Positions 53,400 through 61,160 of a stretch of 64,000 nt of DNA are shown one piece after another. The notes beneath the pieces were generated by a model. It saw only the letters and a program-made list of their open reading frames with translations, was not told the origin of the DNA and searched no databases. Numbering within the stretch: position 1 is the stretch's first letter; the number at the start of each line of letters is the position of its first letter. Origin of the DNA: Bacteroidia bacterium (GTDB lineage: Bacteria > Bacteroidota > Bacteroidia > Flavobacteriales > Flavobacteriaceae). The stretch lies in the NCBI GenBank assembly GCA_030430385.1, contig JAUIFO010000009.1, positions 104,796-168,795 of the forward strand, read 5' to 3'. The translations under genes were made by a program, and so were the position numbers.

Positions 53400-53479
53400 T
53401 TTTTTAGACAACCACATATCAGTTGTATATCATCAAATATAGTACTTTTATCAGGTATTTAAAGACTATTTAAACTGCA

Positions 53480-54304
53480 TTAAAACAGCTTTAAATCCTC
53501 TCTTGGATTCGTTAGGTCATAATTAGCTGTCATCACCTCAATTTTCTTCTTACCAGGCTTACCATTGTTATTAGCAACACTAACAGTCTGCTCTATGGTT
53601 TTAGTGTGCCAGTCAAAATCCTTTGTATACTTCTTAAGTATCTCACTCGGATAACTACTCATTAAAAACTTGCCTTTGATGTCTGAGAGCGTTTTTAAGA
53701 GCATTTCAAAATCTTCTATAGTATAGCCATCATAGTGACCACAATCACTATTGTAATATGGCGGATCACAGTAAAAAAAAGCATCTTTAAAGTCTCTAGA
53801 TCTTATAATTCGTAAAGCATCTGTACACTCAACTTGTACGTTTTGCATACGTATAGCATAATCTAAAGTAAAGTCATTACGCTTATTTGTTATTTTCTGA
53901 GAAGTTGTACCCTTAGACTTATCATATCCCCAAGAACCATTAAGCATGCTGCTGAAGCTTTGAGCAGCTAAAACCCAAACAGACCATGCTCTTTGGATTC
54001 GAGTAAACATATGAGGATTATTATAAATAACATCTGCATCCCTATGAAGTGACCTAGAATGAATACTTATCCTGATCATCTTCTCTAATTCCACAAATTC
54101 ATTCTGAACAACCTCATAGAAGTTTATCAGCTCTCTATTGGTGTCATTTATAACTTCAACCTCGCTTTTTGGTTTTGACCAGAAAATTGCACCACCTCCA
54201 ACAAACACTTCAGCATAAAGAGTATGTTTTGGTATTAATGGTAAAATTGTAGTAACTAAATTTTGTTTGCCACCATAGTAGCTTGTAGGTGTTTTTAAAC
54301 TCAT
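53480..54304 (-). CDS. D12-class adenine-specific DNA methyltransferase (Dam-like), phage-encoded
   Basis: 274 residues. SAM motif I region: TSYYGGKQNLVTTILPLIP and AEVFVGGGAIFWSKP (about 7-47). The catalytic motif is DPPYYNSDCGHYDG near 179. VEVINDTNRELINFYEVVQ is typical of D12 enzymes. It transfers methyl groups to N6 of adenine, usually within GATC. There is no restriction partner nearby. As the last gene of a tail module it probably protects phage DNA or marks it. The recognition site cannot be read. It is separated from the upstream tail gene by a 132-bp structured gap. Confidence 0.9.
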   Translation of the reverse strand: MSLKTPTSYYGGKQNLVTTILPLIPKHTLYAEVFVGGGAIFWSKPKSEVEVINDTNRELINFYEVVQNEFVELEKMIRISIHSRSLHRDADVIYNNPHMFTRIQRAWSVWVLAAQSFSSMLNGSWGYDKSKGTTSQKITNKRNDFTLDYAIRMQNVQVECTDALRIIRSRDFKDAFFYCDPPYYNSDCGHYDGYTIEDFEMLLKTLSDIKGKFLMSSYPSEILKKYTKDFDWHTKTIEQTVSVANNNGKPGKKKIEVMTANYDLTNPREDLKLF

Positions 54305-54317
54305 TATTTGTATATTT

Positions 54318-54437
54318 GAAATCTCTTATCACATAATTAATTACATAGTCCAGATGCTGAAAGACTTAACGTCCTCCAGTGCCTTTGGGCTATGTTGTTA
54401 AAAGTGGTAAGAGATTTTTAATATACTGGAGGACTAT
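54318..54437 (+). ncRNA. Predicted pseudoknotted structured RNA between tail genes and dam
   Basis: Three helices. P2: 54319-54332 with 54404-54417, 14 bp. P3: 54343-54354 with 54384-54395, 12 bp; a 5-bp extension (54337-54341 with 54397-54401) links P2 to P3. P1: GTCCTCCAGT (54371-54380, in the P3 loop) with ACTGGAGGAC (54425-54434), perfect and crossing P2/P3, hence a pseudoknot. The non-canonical pairs (29-407, 49-389, 53-385, 41-397, 18-418 in the last digits) are all G-U on the + strand and A-C on the minus strand, so the RNA is probably + strand. TATATTTG at 54311-54318 could be its -7 box, but it is placed very close to the 5' arm. Confidence 0.55.
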
Positions 54438-54784
54438 TATAGCGCATCATACTGAGCCTTTACTGTGTTAAATTCTGCTTGAGTAGCAGTTGTGTCCTCA
54501 CTCATTCTTGCTTGTAAATCTAATTCGTTTGATAGCTTCATAAGTGTCTCTCTAAGCTCAGTTTTTGTATAAAACGTATTAAAGTTTGCTAACTTACTAG
54601 AATCCTGTATGAGAGCGTTATTAACGTCATCATAAGTGCTAAACGGATTGTTATTAAACTTTGCGGTAAAGTCATCATACTTTGCTTTTGTGATCTCCGT
54701 AAAACCTACAGGAACAGTATCATTTACAAATTCACTAATTGCTATTATTGTTCCTGAACTGTGCTTTATACCATATTTTGCCAT
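54437..54784 (-). CDS. Phage tail-associated protein, unknown (115 residues)
   Basis: 115 residues. The N-terminal part resembles a short tail-fibre tip or assembly module (MAKYGIKHSSGTIIAISEFV, DTVPVGFTEITKAKYDDFTA). The C-terminal 45 residues form a likely coiled coil (YTKTELRETLMKLSNELDLQ, ATQAEFNTVKAQYDAL). The start overlaps the stop of the upstream fibre gene by one base. The position after a fibre suggests a fibre chaperone or distal subunit. No family is recognised. Confidence 0.6.
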   Translation of the reverse strand: MAKYGIKHSSGTIIAISEFVNDTVPVGFTEITKAKYDDFTAKFNNNPFSTYDDVNNALIQDSSKLANFNTFYTKTELRETLMKLSNELDLQARMSEDTTATQAEFNTVKAQYDAL

Positions 54785-55527
54785 TATCCTATTAATTTAA
54801 TGTTTAACTTATTTATAAATCCAACAGCTCCTGATATCACATTGAAACGCTTAATATCTATTGTTAAAGATGTACTCGTTTTTTCGTGTATAGTCATACT
54901 CAACTGACCTGCAAAGTTTCCTGCTGAAGTATCAACAGTTATCAATGGCTCATAATCAATTGGAATTTCAGGAAACGTCACTCTTAATCTTGTAAAAATT
55001 GAGGAGTTACCAGGTGCTAAAATTTCAGCATTTGTAAACTCACCACTTGCAATTGCATAAAACGGATCTGTCTCAGGTAAAACTATTGTAGCAACTCCAG
55101 AAGTCAAAAACTGAACTCGAGATGCAAGATCCTTTACTGTGACTATTCTATTCAGTAAACTATAAGCAAATGAATCAACAACATTAGCATCACCAGGATC
55201 ACCAAATTTCGCAACTCTAGTTTTCCAAACAGGCAACACTTCATCAAAGCTATCATCTTCTGCTGTATCATAACCTTCGCTCACTTCATTTTCTACAATT
55301 ACAACTGTAGTATCTAACGTTCCAGACTCAAAAGGTAATAGCTCATCATTGTATACTAGCCATCCATTACTTATTGTGCCTCCATTATTAGCCATACCAG
55401 ATACAATGGCATTTGTACCTATAGCTTTAACAATTGCATTTATCTGACTTACATACTGATTTTCTAAAAAAGTGAGCCACTCGTTTGTTAGCGGATAACC
55501 TTCAGCACTTATAACTATTCTATCCAT
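54784..55527 (-). CDS. Probable phage tail fibre / receptor-contact protein
   Basis: 247 residues. The N terminus (PLTNEWLTFLENQYVSQINA, then IVKAIG) looks like a baseplate-attachment helix. The next part is beta-rich (GTISNGWLVYNDELLPFESG; TTVVIVENEVSEGYDTAEDD), ending in a compact beta domain (RVTFPEIPIDYEPLITVDTS; LSMTIHEKTSTSLTIDIKRF). These features occur in Bacteroidota tail fibres encoded right after the baseplate I-like gene. It overlaps that gene by 13 bp and the next by 1 bp. Confidence 0.6.
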   Translation of the reverse strand: MDRIVISAEGYPLTNEWLTFLENQYVSQINAIVKAIGTNAIVSGMANNGGTISNGWLVYNDELLPFESGTLDTTVVIVENEVSEGYDTAEDDSFDEVLPVWKTRVAKFGDPGDANVVDSFAYSLLNRIVTVKDLASRVQFLTSGVATIVLPETDPFYAIASGEFTNAEILAPGNSSIFTRLRVTFPEIPIDYEPLITVDTSAGNFAGQLSMTIHEKTSTSLTIDIKRFNVISGAVGFINKLNIKLIG

Positions 55528-56024
55528 TCTATTTTATATTTTTTAGCAAATAATTTATAATAATCAACCTGTGACCTAACCTTTAATAAAAACTTATTTA
55601 ATAGCAGCTCATTGGCATCTTGGTACTCAATTGGTATGTGTACAATAAAATCAACAGTTTCTGTATCAAAGCTAAAACTTGAACGCAAAGCTTTTTTAGC
55701 TGGAGTGTAAACGCCTACCTCTTTAGATGCAGCCTCAGTATAAATTCTTAGCGAGTCATTTCGTTGTACGTTTCTAATATAGATTCTGCGTTCTGTATCA
55801 TCAAAGGCATCATTCAAAACCTTTTGTAATAGTGTTATTGAGCCATTGTGAGACACTCTATAAATTGCATCATCCTTATATGTTACAAAACCATTGTAAT
55901 GCTCTTTTAATGGCTTTAAAAGACTGTTTAAATACGCTAAACGCTTTACTTGTCTCAAAAAAGTTGGTAACACCAATTTAATGAGTGCCGAAAAATCTAC
56001 TATATAAACATTGTTTATAGTCAT
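55515..56024 (-). CDS. Baseplate wedge-type protein (tail protein I-like position)
   Basis: 169 residues. Opening VYIVDFSALIKLVLPTFLRQ and YLNSLLKPLKEHYNGFVTYK, then a beta/alpha domain closing in LLLNKFLLKVRSQVDYYKLF. In Bacteroidota contractile tails a protein of this shape lies between the J-like baseplate protein and the fibre. By position it corresponds to P2 gpI. Sequence similarity to gpI is not evident. It overlaps the J-like gene by 4 bp and the fibre gene by 13 bp. Confidence 0.6.
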   Translation of the reverse strand: MTINNVYIVDFSALIKLVLPTFLRQVKRLAYLNSLLKPLKEHYNGFVTYKDDAIYRVSHNGSITLLQKVLNDAFDDTERRIYIRNVQRNDSLRIYTEAASKEVGVYTPAKKALRSSFSFDTETVDFIVHIPIEYQDANELLLNKFLLKVRSQVDYYKLFAKKYKIEWIE

Positions 56025-56923
56025 ATTTCAATAAAATTAAAAACCGAAGCTTCTGCATCGAGTTTAAAGTATCCACTATCTGGCTGTCTGTATTTTGTTA
56101 TTGCACCAGCATTAGACACTCCAACAGACTCATAAGTAAATGAGGCAAACTTTGAAGCTGCCGATGTAATGTAAACATCCCCAACTCCATCAACGCCTTC
56201 AATAACATTGCTAAGCTTACCTAAGCTTAGTTCACCATCAAACTCAACACTTTTTAAATAATCGGTTACAGCTGTTTGAACAGGTGTGTCGTTTGATCCA
56301 TCTAACCGTTTACCTTCATTATCTAAAATAAGAGCATTAAAATGTACATCAACTAATATTTTTAGATCATCTGCAACTGTACTTGTTGCTATAACATAAA
56401 CGCCAGCTGCTCCCATTAATTCAATATACTCTTGAAATCCATTAAGTTGATCTGTTGTTACTGGTACCAATTCACCATTCTCTAAAGTAGCTACTTTAAT
56501 TCTTAGTGAACCAACACCTGCAATTATCGCTTGTACAACACTTGCCTTTTTTATAACCTTACTTTCATTCACAGCTTCAATCTCAGCAGCTGTATTAGGA
56601 GTAGAATAAACTCCATTTTCAGGTAATGTATAACCATGTTGATATAGTAAACTTGTAGATGTGTACCAACGTCTTGTAAATGGTCTCGTTTCTGCTATTC
56701 GTAATTCTATATCAGATCTTAGTACTCCAAGCAGCTTCTCTTGAATCCAAAAAGAAAACGCCACAACCCATACAAATAAACGCCACTGAGCTACCTTACT
56801 TGTACTAGACAAATTAGATAAAGAGGACTGTTCATTATCAGTAAGAACATCTAAAGTTGACAATTCATCAGAAGCTTCTACAGCTGCTAATATTTCATCT
56901 TGGATTTCATTTATTCTGCTCAT
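56021..56923 (-). CDS. Baseplate J/gp47-like protein
   Basis: 300 residues. Layout of a J-like wedge protein: helical N terminus (INEIQDEILAAVEASDELST), LRSDIELRIAETRPFTRRWY and LLYQHGYTLPENGVY. The conserved middle follows (KKASVVQAIIAGVGSLRIKV; GFQEYIELMGAAGVYVIATS), then the repeated alpha/beta C-terminal region (ALILDNEGKRLDGSNDTPVQ; GELSLGKLSNVIEGVDGVGD). In P2/Mu phages gpJ/gp47 forms the baseplate rim and links fibres to the hub. Its presence argues for a contractile tail. Confidence 0.7.
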   Translation of the reverse strand: MSRINEIQDEILAAVEASDELSTLDVLTDNEQSSLSNLSSTSKVAQWRLFVWVVAFSFWIQEKLLGVLRSDIELRIAETRPFTRRWYTSTSLLYQHGYTLPENGVYSTPNTAAEIEAVNESKVIKKASVVQAIIAGVGSLRIKVATLENGELVPVTTDQLNGFQEYIELMGAAGVYVIATSTVADDLKILVDVHFNALILDNEGKRLDGSNDTPVQTAVTDYLKSVEFDGELSLGKLSNVIEGVDGVGDVYITSAASKFASFTYESVGVSNAGAITKYRQPDSGYFKLDAEASVFNFIEI

Positions 56924-56925
56924 TT

Positions 56926-57291
56926 TTATTTTTTTATGATAATTTCATTATTCAAGTAGGTGACTTTAACAGGCTTCAAAATTTGTAAATTGATAAATTT
57001 ACCAGGATCACCTATTAGTTCTACGATAGGCTCATTCTCATCAGATTTTGGTAATCTATCTGTTAAGCTTGATGGGCTAACAATACTTCCATTTCCAATG
57101 ACATTAATTATAGTTAGCTTACTGTTGTAAGACATAGGCAACATATCGCTTTCAAAAACTAATTCTTTAACAACTAAGTCTTGGTTGCTTCTAATAACAG
57201 TACCTTCAGAGCAATCCACTACAAAACGTTTGACAAAGGTTTGCTGTGAAAATGAAAGACTTGTTAATAGTATTAATAGATATTTTGCCAT
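56926..57291 (-). CDS. Small exported protein inside the tail operon
   Basis: 121 residues from the ATG at 57291; a longer frame to 57351 lies inside the upstream gene. It begins with a clear signal peptide (MAKYLLILLTSLSFSQQ) and is otherwise beta-rich (VVKELVFESDMLPMSYNSKL; VIGNGSIVSPSS; LKPVKVTYLNNEIIIKK). A Sec-exported product in the middle of virion genes is unexpected. It may be a lysis factor or a lysogenic surface protein. It starts on the last base of the preceding stop (TGATG). Confidence 0.6.
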   Translation of the reverse strand: MAKYLLILLTSLSFSQQTFVKRFVVDCSEGTVIRSNQDLVVKELVFESDMLPMSYNSKLTIINVIGNGSIVSPSSLTDRLPKSDENEPIVELIGDPGKFINLQILKPVKVTYLNNEIIIKK

Positions 57292-57575
57292 CACATATAT
57301 TTTACTCCTAAATAGATTAAAGTTGGAACAATAGAATAAACTAAATCCCAAAAATCAAAACCGCTTTTAGATCTAGATGTTACTAGCCATTTTACCCATC
57401 TTCCTCTATCGTTTAATTCTTTAAACAAGGAAGCTACAATTAGAATAGCTAAGAATATTTGATGTGCAATAACTTCATCTACTCTGAAAAACACTAATGC
57501 TTGACTCCCAAAATAGAAGCCTGCAAATCCAATTACTAAGTGAGCTACACTTGATCTGTCAAATGGTATATTCAT
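57291..57575 (-). CDS. Small membrane protein, YfiM-like
   Basis: 94 residues. Three hydrophobic segments: about 10-28, 34-49 and 76-92. The central KELNDRGRWVKW and later SKSGFDFWDLVYSIVPTLIY resemble the K-E-x-x-D ... D-x-x-D-x-V pattern of YfiM-type phage and bacterial membrane proteins. It is encoded directly before the signal-peptide protein with a one-base overlap, so the two probably act together. A role in lysis or membrane anchoring is inference. Confidence 0.5.
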   Translation of the reverse strand: MNIPFDRSSVAHLVIGFAGFYFGSQALVFFRVDEVIAHQIFLAILIVASLFKELNDRGRWVKWLVTSRSKSGFDFWDLVYSIVPTLIYLGVKYM

Positions 57576-57579
57576 AACA

Positions 57580-57987
57580 TTATATTTTAAGATATTCAGG
57601 TATTTCGCACGATACGAAATCTCTTTTTATGTATTTGTGATTAAAAACATTAAGCCAAGTCCATTGCATCCATTTTGATCTTTCAAAAATCAATCTTGTG
57701 CTATAATCCAATTGTCTCATAATCTCTAAAAAGTAGAGATCTATGCCTTTACCAACATAACCCATACTATTAAGCCAATCGTGTATAAAAGCTGCTACTT
57801 CCCAAAAGTTATCTTCATGCTCACGTACAAACGTTGCACCATCATAACTAAACTCAGCATTCACAAAATCATCCCAAGCTTTTAAAAAGGCGTGTTCAAT
57901 CCAATCAATATTTTTACATTGAGCCAGTAGATCATTGTAAATGCGTTCTGCCTCTTTTTCAAATATTTGGTCTATGTGTACATTCAT
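57580..57987 (-). CDS. Phage protein with IHDWL motif (DUF1353-like C-terminal half?)
   Basis: 135 residues. AAFIHDWLNSMGYVGKGIDLY and FLEIMRQLDYSTRLIFERSK recall the His-Asp-Trp-Leu segment of phage DUF1353 proteins, but the N-terminal half of that family is not obvious. No signal peptide or membrane helix. It follows the 280-residue gene after 2 bp and precedes the YfiM-like gene by 4 bp. Function unknown. Confidence 0.5.
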   Translation of the reverse strand: MNVHIDQIFEKEAERIYNDLLAQCKNIDWIEHAFLKAWDDFVNAEFSYDGATFVREHEDNFWEVAAFIHDWLNSMGYVGKGIDLYFLEIMRQLDYSTRLIFERSKWMQWTWLNVFNHKYIKRDFVSCEIPEYLKI

Positions 57988-57989
57988 AG

Positions 57990-58832
57990 CTATGGTAATG
58001 CCATTATTATTAATTGTCTTATTGTTAGTGATGGATATGTTTCCATTTCACCAAAAATCACAAGCTTGTCATCGTCTTGTACTTCTGTGTCCAACACAGG
58101 TAATATGTAATTAGATACTGAATCTATTAAGTCATCATTTTTACCTGTTTCTTTGTAGGTCGTGTATAATGATTCCCAAATAGAGATAAAGAGTTGATAT
58201 AAATTAGGATTAAACGCCTTCATCACTTGTTCGCTTTTATAACGCTGTGATCGCATTAATCCTTCACGATCTGCACCAGACCATATCACATCTATTGGAT
58301 TGCTTAATTCGTCGTTGATAACCGTTGGAACCAAACTAAAACGCTTAGTGATTTTTTCTTTGACTGCAAATTGATTTCTATTCTCATCTTTATAGAATAC
58401 AAATCGTGTTTTTGTACCAACAAATTCATTTGATGAAAACCCTAGATGTGTTCTTTCTTCATAAAGTTTTTCGTATTCTAGTCGACACACACAAACATCA
58501 TTAAAGTAGTATTCTTTGTAAATGGGATATCCTAACAGATGGTATACTTTTTCGGTTGGTCTAAAAGCTTCAATATGATCTATAGGTATGTCTATTTCTC
58601 TACCATAACTAATACCTAATTGATCACAATAAATTGCTGCAAGTGAAGGAATAGCGTTTAACGCTTCTTGAGCATCTTTTTCATCTTGCAAAGATTGATC
58701 TTCTGCTGTCCATCCTTCAACAATAACTCCGTTTTCATACACTGGTTTTTTAAATGGGCTTGTTCCATACCAACCTTTGACAACGCCATTGTCTATTTTA
58801 TATGTGATATCATCTTGAGTATAGTGAGTCAT
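57990..58832 (-). CDS. Phage tail-module protein of unknown function (280 residues)
   Basis: 280 residues, soluble. The beginning (YTQDDITYKIDNGVVKGWYG; FKKPVYENGVIVEGWT) has two short tail-fibre-like repeats of the NGV.GW type. A larger domain follows with paired Cys (NDVCVCRLEYEKLYEERTHL) and a basic middle part. I do not recognise the family. It overlaps neither neighbour (1-bp and 2-bp gaps), so it is part of the same transcript. Confidence 0.5.
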   Translation of the reverse strand: MTHYTQDDITYKIDNGVVKGWYGTSPFKKPVYENGVIVEGWTAEDQSLQDEKDAQEALNAIPSLAAIYCDQLGISYGREIDIPIDHIEAFRPTEKVYHLLGYPIYKEYYFNDVCVCRLEYEKLYEERTHLGFSSNEFVGTKTRFVFYKDENRNQFAVKEKITKRFSLVPTVINDELSNPIDVIWSGADREGLMRSQRYKSEQVMKAFNPNLYQLFISIWESLYTTYKETGKNDDLIDSVSNYILPVLDTEVQDDDKLVIFGEMETYPSLTIRQLIIMALP

Positions 58833-58833
58833 T

Positions 58834-60588
58834 TTATTGAAGTTTTAAGGCTGTCATATTAGAAAGTTCTTTTAATGTTGTGTTTTCTGCACTTAAAGTG
58901 TCTTGAGACCATAAGAGTGTTAAATCTCCAGCATCTACAGTTTTTATTACTGCGTTCAGTTTGAAGGCTCGAGTTGTACTTACACCAAATCCTAATGATG
59001 TGATTTCATCTTCAATGTCAAACACTTGAGATGCAGAATTGTCTACATCATAAAACTTATATCCAGTTGCATTATTAGGAATAGAAAAATTCGATTTAAA
59101 ATCTGGTGCACCAGCAGAATTTTGAAATATTGTAAGTATTACAAAATAGATACTGTTAGCTTCTAATGAAAGCACAAGATCTGTATCTGCTGAAGGAGTA
59201 TCATCGTTTACACGAGTCTCATCGCTTTGCTTTATAGCTGCTAAAGGAAATTCTCTCCACTCAAGATTGTAATCTGTTATGAGTCCGTTTTCTGTGCCAT
59301 TAAAACTAAACACCGCAGCACCATGAGAAACACCAGGAGCATCCGAAGCATCTAAAACTTTATAGAAGAAATCTTCAAGTTGACTGTTTTGATCTGCTAA
59401 AAGTACTGTTATATTAGCATAAGTTTCATCTATTGGAGGTTGTGATCCGCTTCCAGAACCTTGATTATTGTCTATTAGTTTATCATATACATTACCATCA
59501 TTCCACAGATAGTCATTTACTTTAAGATCAATATCTCCAGCTCCAAAATCAACAACACCAGGAACGGTAACCTTCCAAACTTTACCTTTTTTATTTTGAT
59601 CGTTATTTGAAAATGTATTGGCTGATGCATCATAATTACCTTTGTAATCAAATACTTCTGAAATTATTTTTTCTAATGCTCCAGAATAAAAATAATGATC
59701 TAATTCGGCGCTTTGAACTAAAAAACCTCCAGTCCAAGCAATAAAATCTGTTAATTGCTTAAATACTATTTCTCCATAAATTCCATCTCCAACTATCAAT
59801 CCAGATAAAAATGTACTTAGTACATTTGTTACTGCACCAGCATTAGTGATTTGTTGCAAAGTTGGTACAACACCCTGTATTGATCCACTTGCTATTAAAT
59901 CAAAATCTGACTCTATTAAAGTTGTGCCAGATCCTGATCCTACAGAACGAGGTAAAACACCTTCATACTTGTAAGTTTCAGTAACACCATTTCTTATACA
60001 CTTAAAGAAATAAGCATTTGAATCTAACAGATCTTCCCAAGTGATTTCAGGCACAGATACATCAAGAACATTTATGTAATCATAAATCGTATTGCTCTCA
60101 ATATCTCCTAAATCAATATAGACAGCGTTATTAGGTTCGTTTGAAATTATTAATTGAGGTGTGTTGAATGGTATTAAATCATTACCTACTATAGATCCGT
60201 TTGTAGAACCATTTCCCCAAGTCCCAAGTGTTTTGTTTCTTGCAAAAAGATATCTTTCAGTATAAATGCTTGAAACACCATCTACAGTCCTTCTTACATT
60301 TAACTTAAATATGTTTAACTTATTGATTTCTACTAGAAATCCATTAGTGTTTAAATAGCTAACAATATCGTCTAAAGACTCAACATTAAATGGTTCCGCA
60401 TTATCAATAATATCTCTTGGAAATATATTGGTCTCTAAGTGAGTTTTAAGCTTTGTTCCAACCTCTGCTATGCTATTATAGCCATCTTCAGAATGCTCAG
60501 TTCTTTTGTTAAGCTCTTCAACGAGATCTGCTCCTTCTTGAACACCAAAGGTTACACCACCATATTCTCTTATTTCTTGTTGATTCAT
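58834..60588 (-). CDS. Large phage fibre or receptor-binding protein
   Basis: 584 residues. The N-terminal 90 residues include a helix (GADLVEELNKRTEHSEDGYN). Two flexible linkers (GSGSGTTLIE near 217, GSGSGSQPPID near 393) divide the protein into modules. The last ~130 residues (LVLSLEANSIYFVILTIFQN; FSIPNNATGYKFYD; LLWSQDTLSAENTTLKELSN) match in outline a jelly-roll C-terminal module found on many unrelated phage virion proteins. It is probably a fibre or spike-decorating adhesin. Modules flanked by GSGSG suggest exchangeable parts. Confidence 0.6.
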   Translation of the reverse strand: MNQQEIREYGGVTFGVQEGADLVEELNKRTEHSEDGYNSIAEVGTKLKTHLETNIFPRDIIDNAEPFNVESLDDIVSYLNTNGFLVEINKLNIFKLNVRRTVDGVSSIYTERYLFARNKTLGTWGNGSTNGSIVGNDLIPFNTPQLIISNEPNNAVYIDLGDIESNTIYDYINVLDVSVPEITWEDLLDSNAYFFKCIRNGVTETYKYEGVLPRSVGSGSGTTLIESDFDLIASGSIQGVVPTLQQITNAGAVTNVLSTFLSGLIVGDGIYGEIVFKQLTDFIAWTGGFLVQSAELDHYFYSGALEKIISEVFDYKGNYDASANTFSNNDQNKKGKVWKVTVPGVVDFGAGDIDLKVNDYLWNDGNVYDKLIDNNQGSGSGSQPPIDETYANITVLLADQNSQLEDFFYKVLDASDAPGVSHGAAVFSFNGTENGLITDYNLEWREFPLAAIKQSDETRVNDDTPSADTDLVLSLEANSIYFVILTIFQNSAGAPDFKSNFSIPNNATGYKFYDVDNSASQVFDIEDEITSLGFGVSTTRAFKLNAVIKTVDAGDLTLLWSQDTLSAENTTLKELSNMTALKLQ

Positions 60589-60590
60589 AA

Positions 60591-61160
60591 CTATTCAAAT
60601 AATCCTGTTTCAAATAATCCAGCCTCAAACAATGTTTGTGTCATTGCCTCCAAAGGATATAATGTTGCTGGCTTTACGTTTTTCCTTTTATAAAAACTTA
60701 ATATCTCCACATCTATAGCTGGTGTCTTAAAATAAAACTTAGTACCTACTAATATGTTTAAAGTAATGTTCGTATCGTTTTCGGTTAAGATGTCAAATAA
60801 ACTATCTAATTGACCTGTCTCTTGCAATGCTAAATCAAGAACACTTTGCCCTTTAATTGAAGTTACATAGTCATTAATAATTGTAGTTGATGTACTTTGA
60901 TATGTTGGAAATTGGACTAAATTAATAGCAAAATCAGTTAGCGAAGCAACGCTAATGTTTTTGTTTTTAAAATAATTCTGCACATCAACATCTGCATCTT
61001 CAGATGGAGACAACAATAAAAAGTTACCTGGTATTAAGTTACTTGTTATTGACTTGTTGTTTACTTCAGCTAATTCAAAAAGGTGTAGCATGTTGCCATA
61101 CTCTTGTATTTGAATATCTGGTAAAGATTGATATGACTTTATTTCAACTTTATTAATCAT
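60591..61160 (-). CDS. Duplicated LysM-like phage tail protein (tail protein X-like)
   Basis: 189 residues composed of two similar halves. 8-74: SYQSLPDIQIQEYGNMLHLF, ELAEVNNKSITSNLIPGNFL, then DVQNYFKNKNISVASLT. 105-167: QSVLDLALQETGQLDSLFDI, LTENDTNITLNILVGTKFYF, then DVEILSFYKRKNVKPATLY. Each half starts as a LysM-type module. Single LysM proteins such as gpX link the tail tube to the baseplate. The C-terminal end is a short repeat, LFEAGLFETGLFE, encoded by near-identical 15-nt units. Confidence 0.6.
   Translation of the reverse strand: MINKVEIKSYQSLPDIQIQEYGNMLHLFELAEVNNKSITSNLIPGNFLLLSPSEDADVDVQNYFKNKNISVASLTDFAINLVQFPTYQSTSTTIINDYVTSIKGQSVLDLALQETGQLDSLFDILTENDTNITLNILVGTKFYFKTPAIDVEILSFYKRKNVKPATLYPLEAMTQTLFEAGLFETGLFE

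Noticed and set aside
53408..53425. ACAAC...GTTGT hairpin near the phage boundary
   Set aside because: Only 5 bp; too weak to call a terminator or att core.
54318..54437. Retron or diversity-generating retroelement RNA
   Set aside because: The a1/a2-like outer repeat invites it, but no reverse transcriptase or template/variable repeat pair is in the window.
54318..54437. MITE with terminal inverted repeats
   Set aside because: No target-site duplication flanks the outer repeats, and the crossing 10-bp helix extends outside them. It remains a weaker alternative.
57292..57351. Longer start for the exported tail-operon protein
   Set aside because: It overlaps the upstream gene by 60 bp and hides a clear signal peptide starting at 57291.
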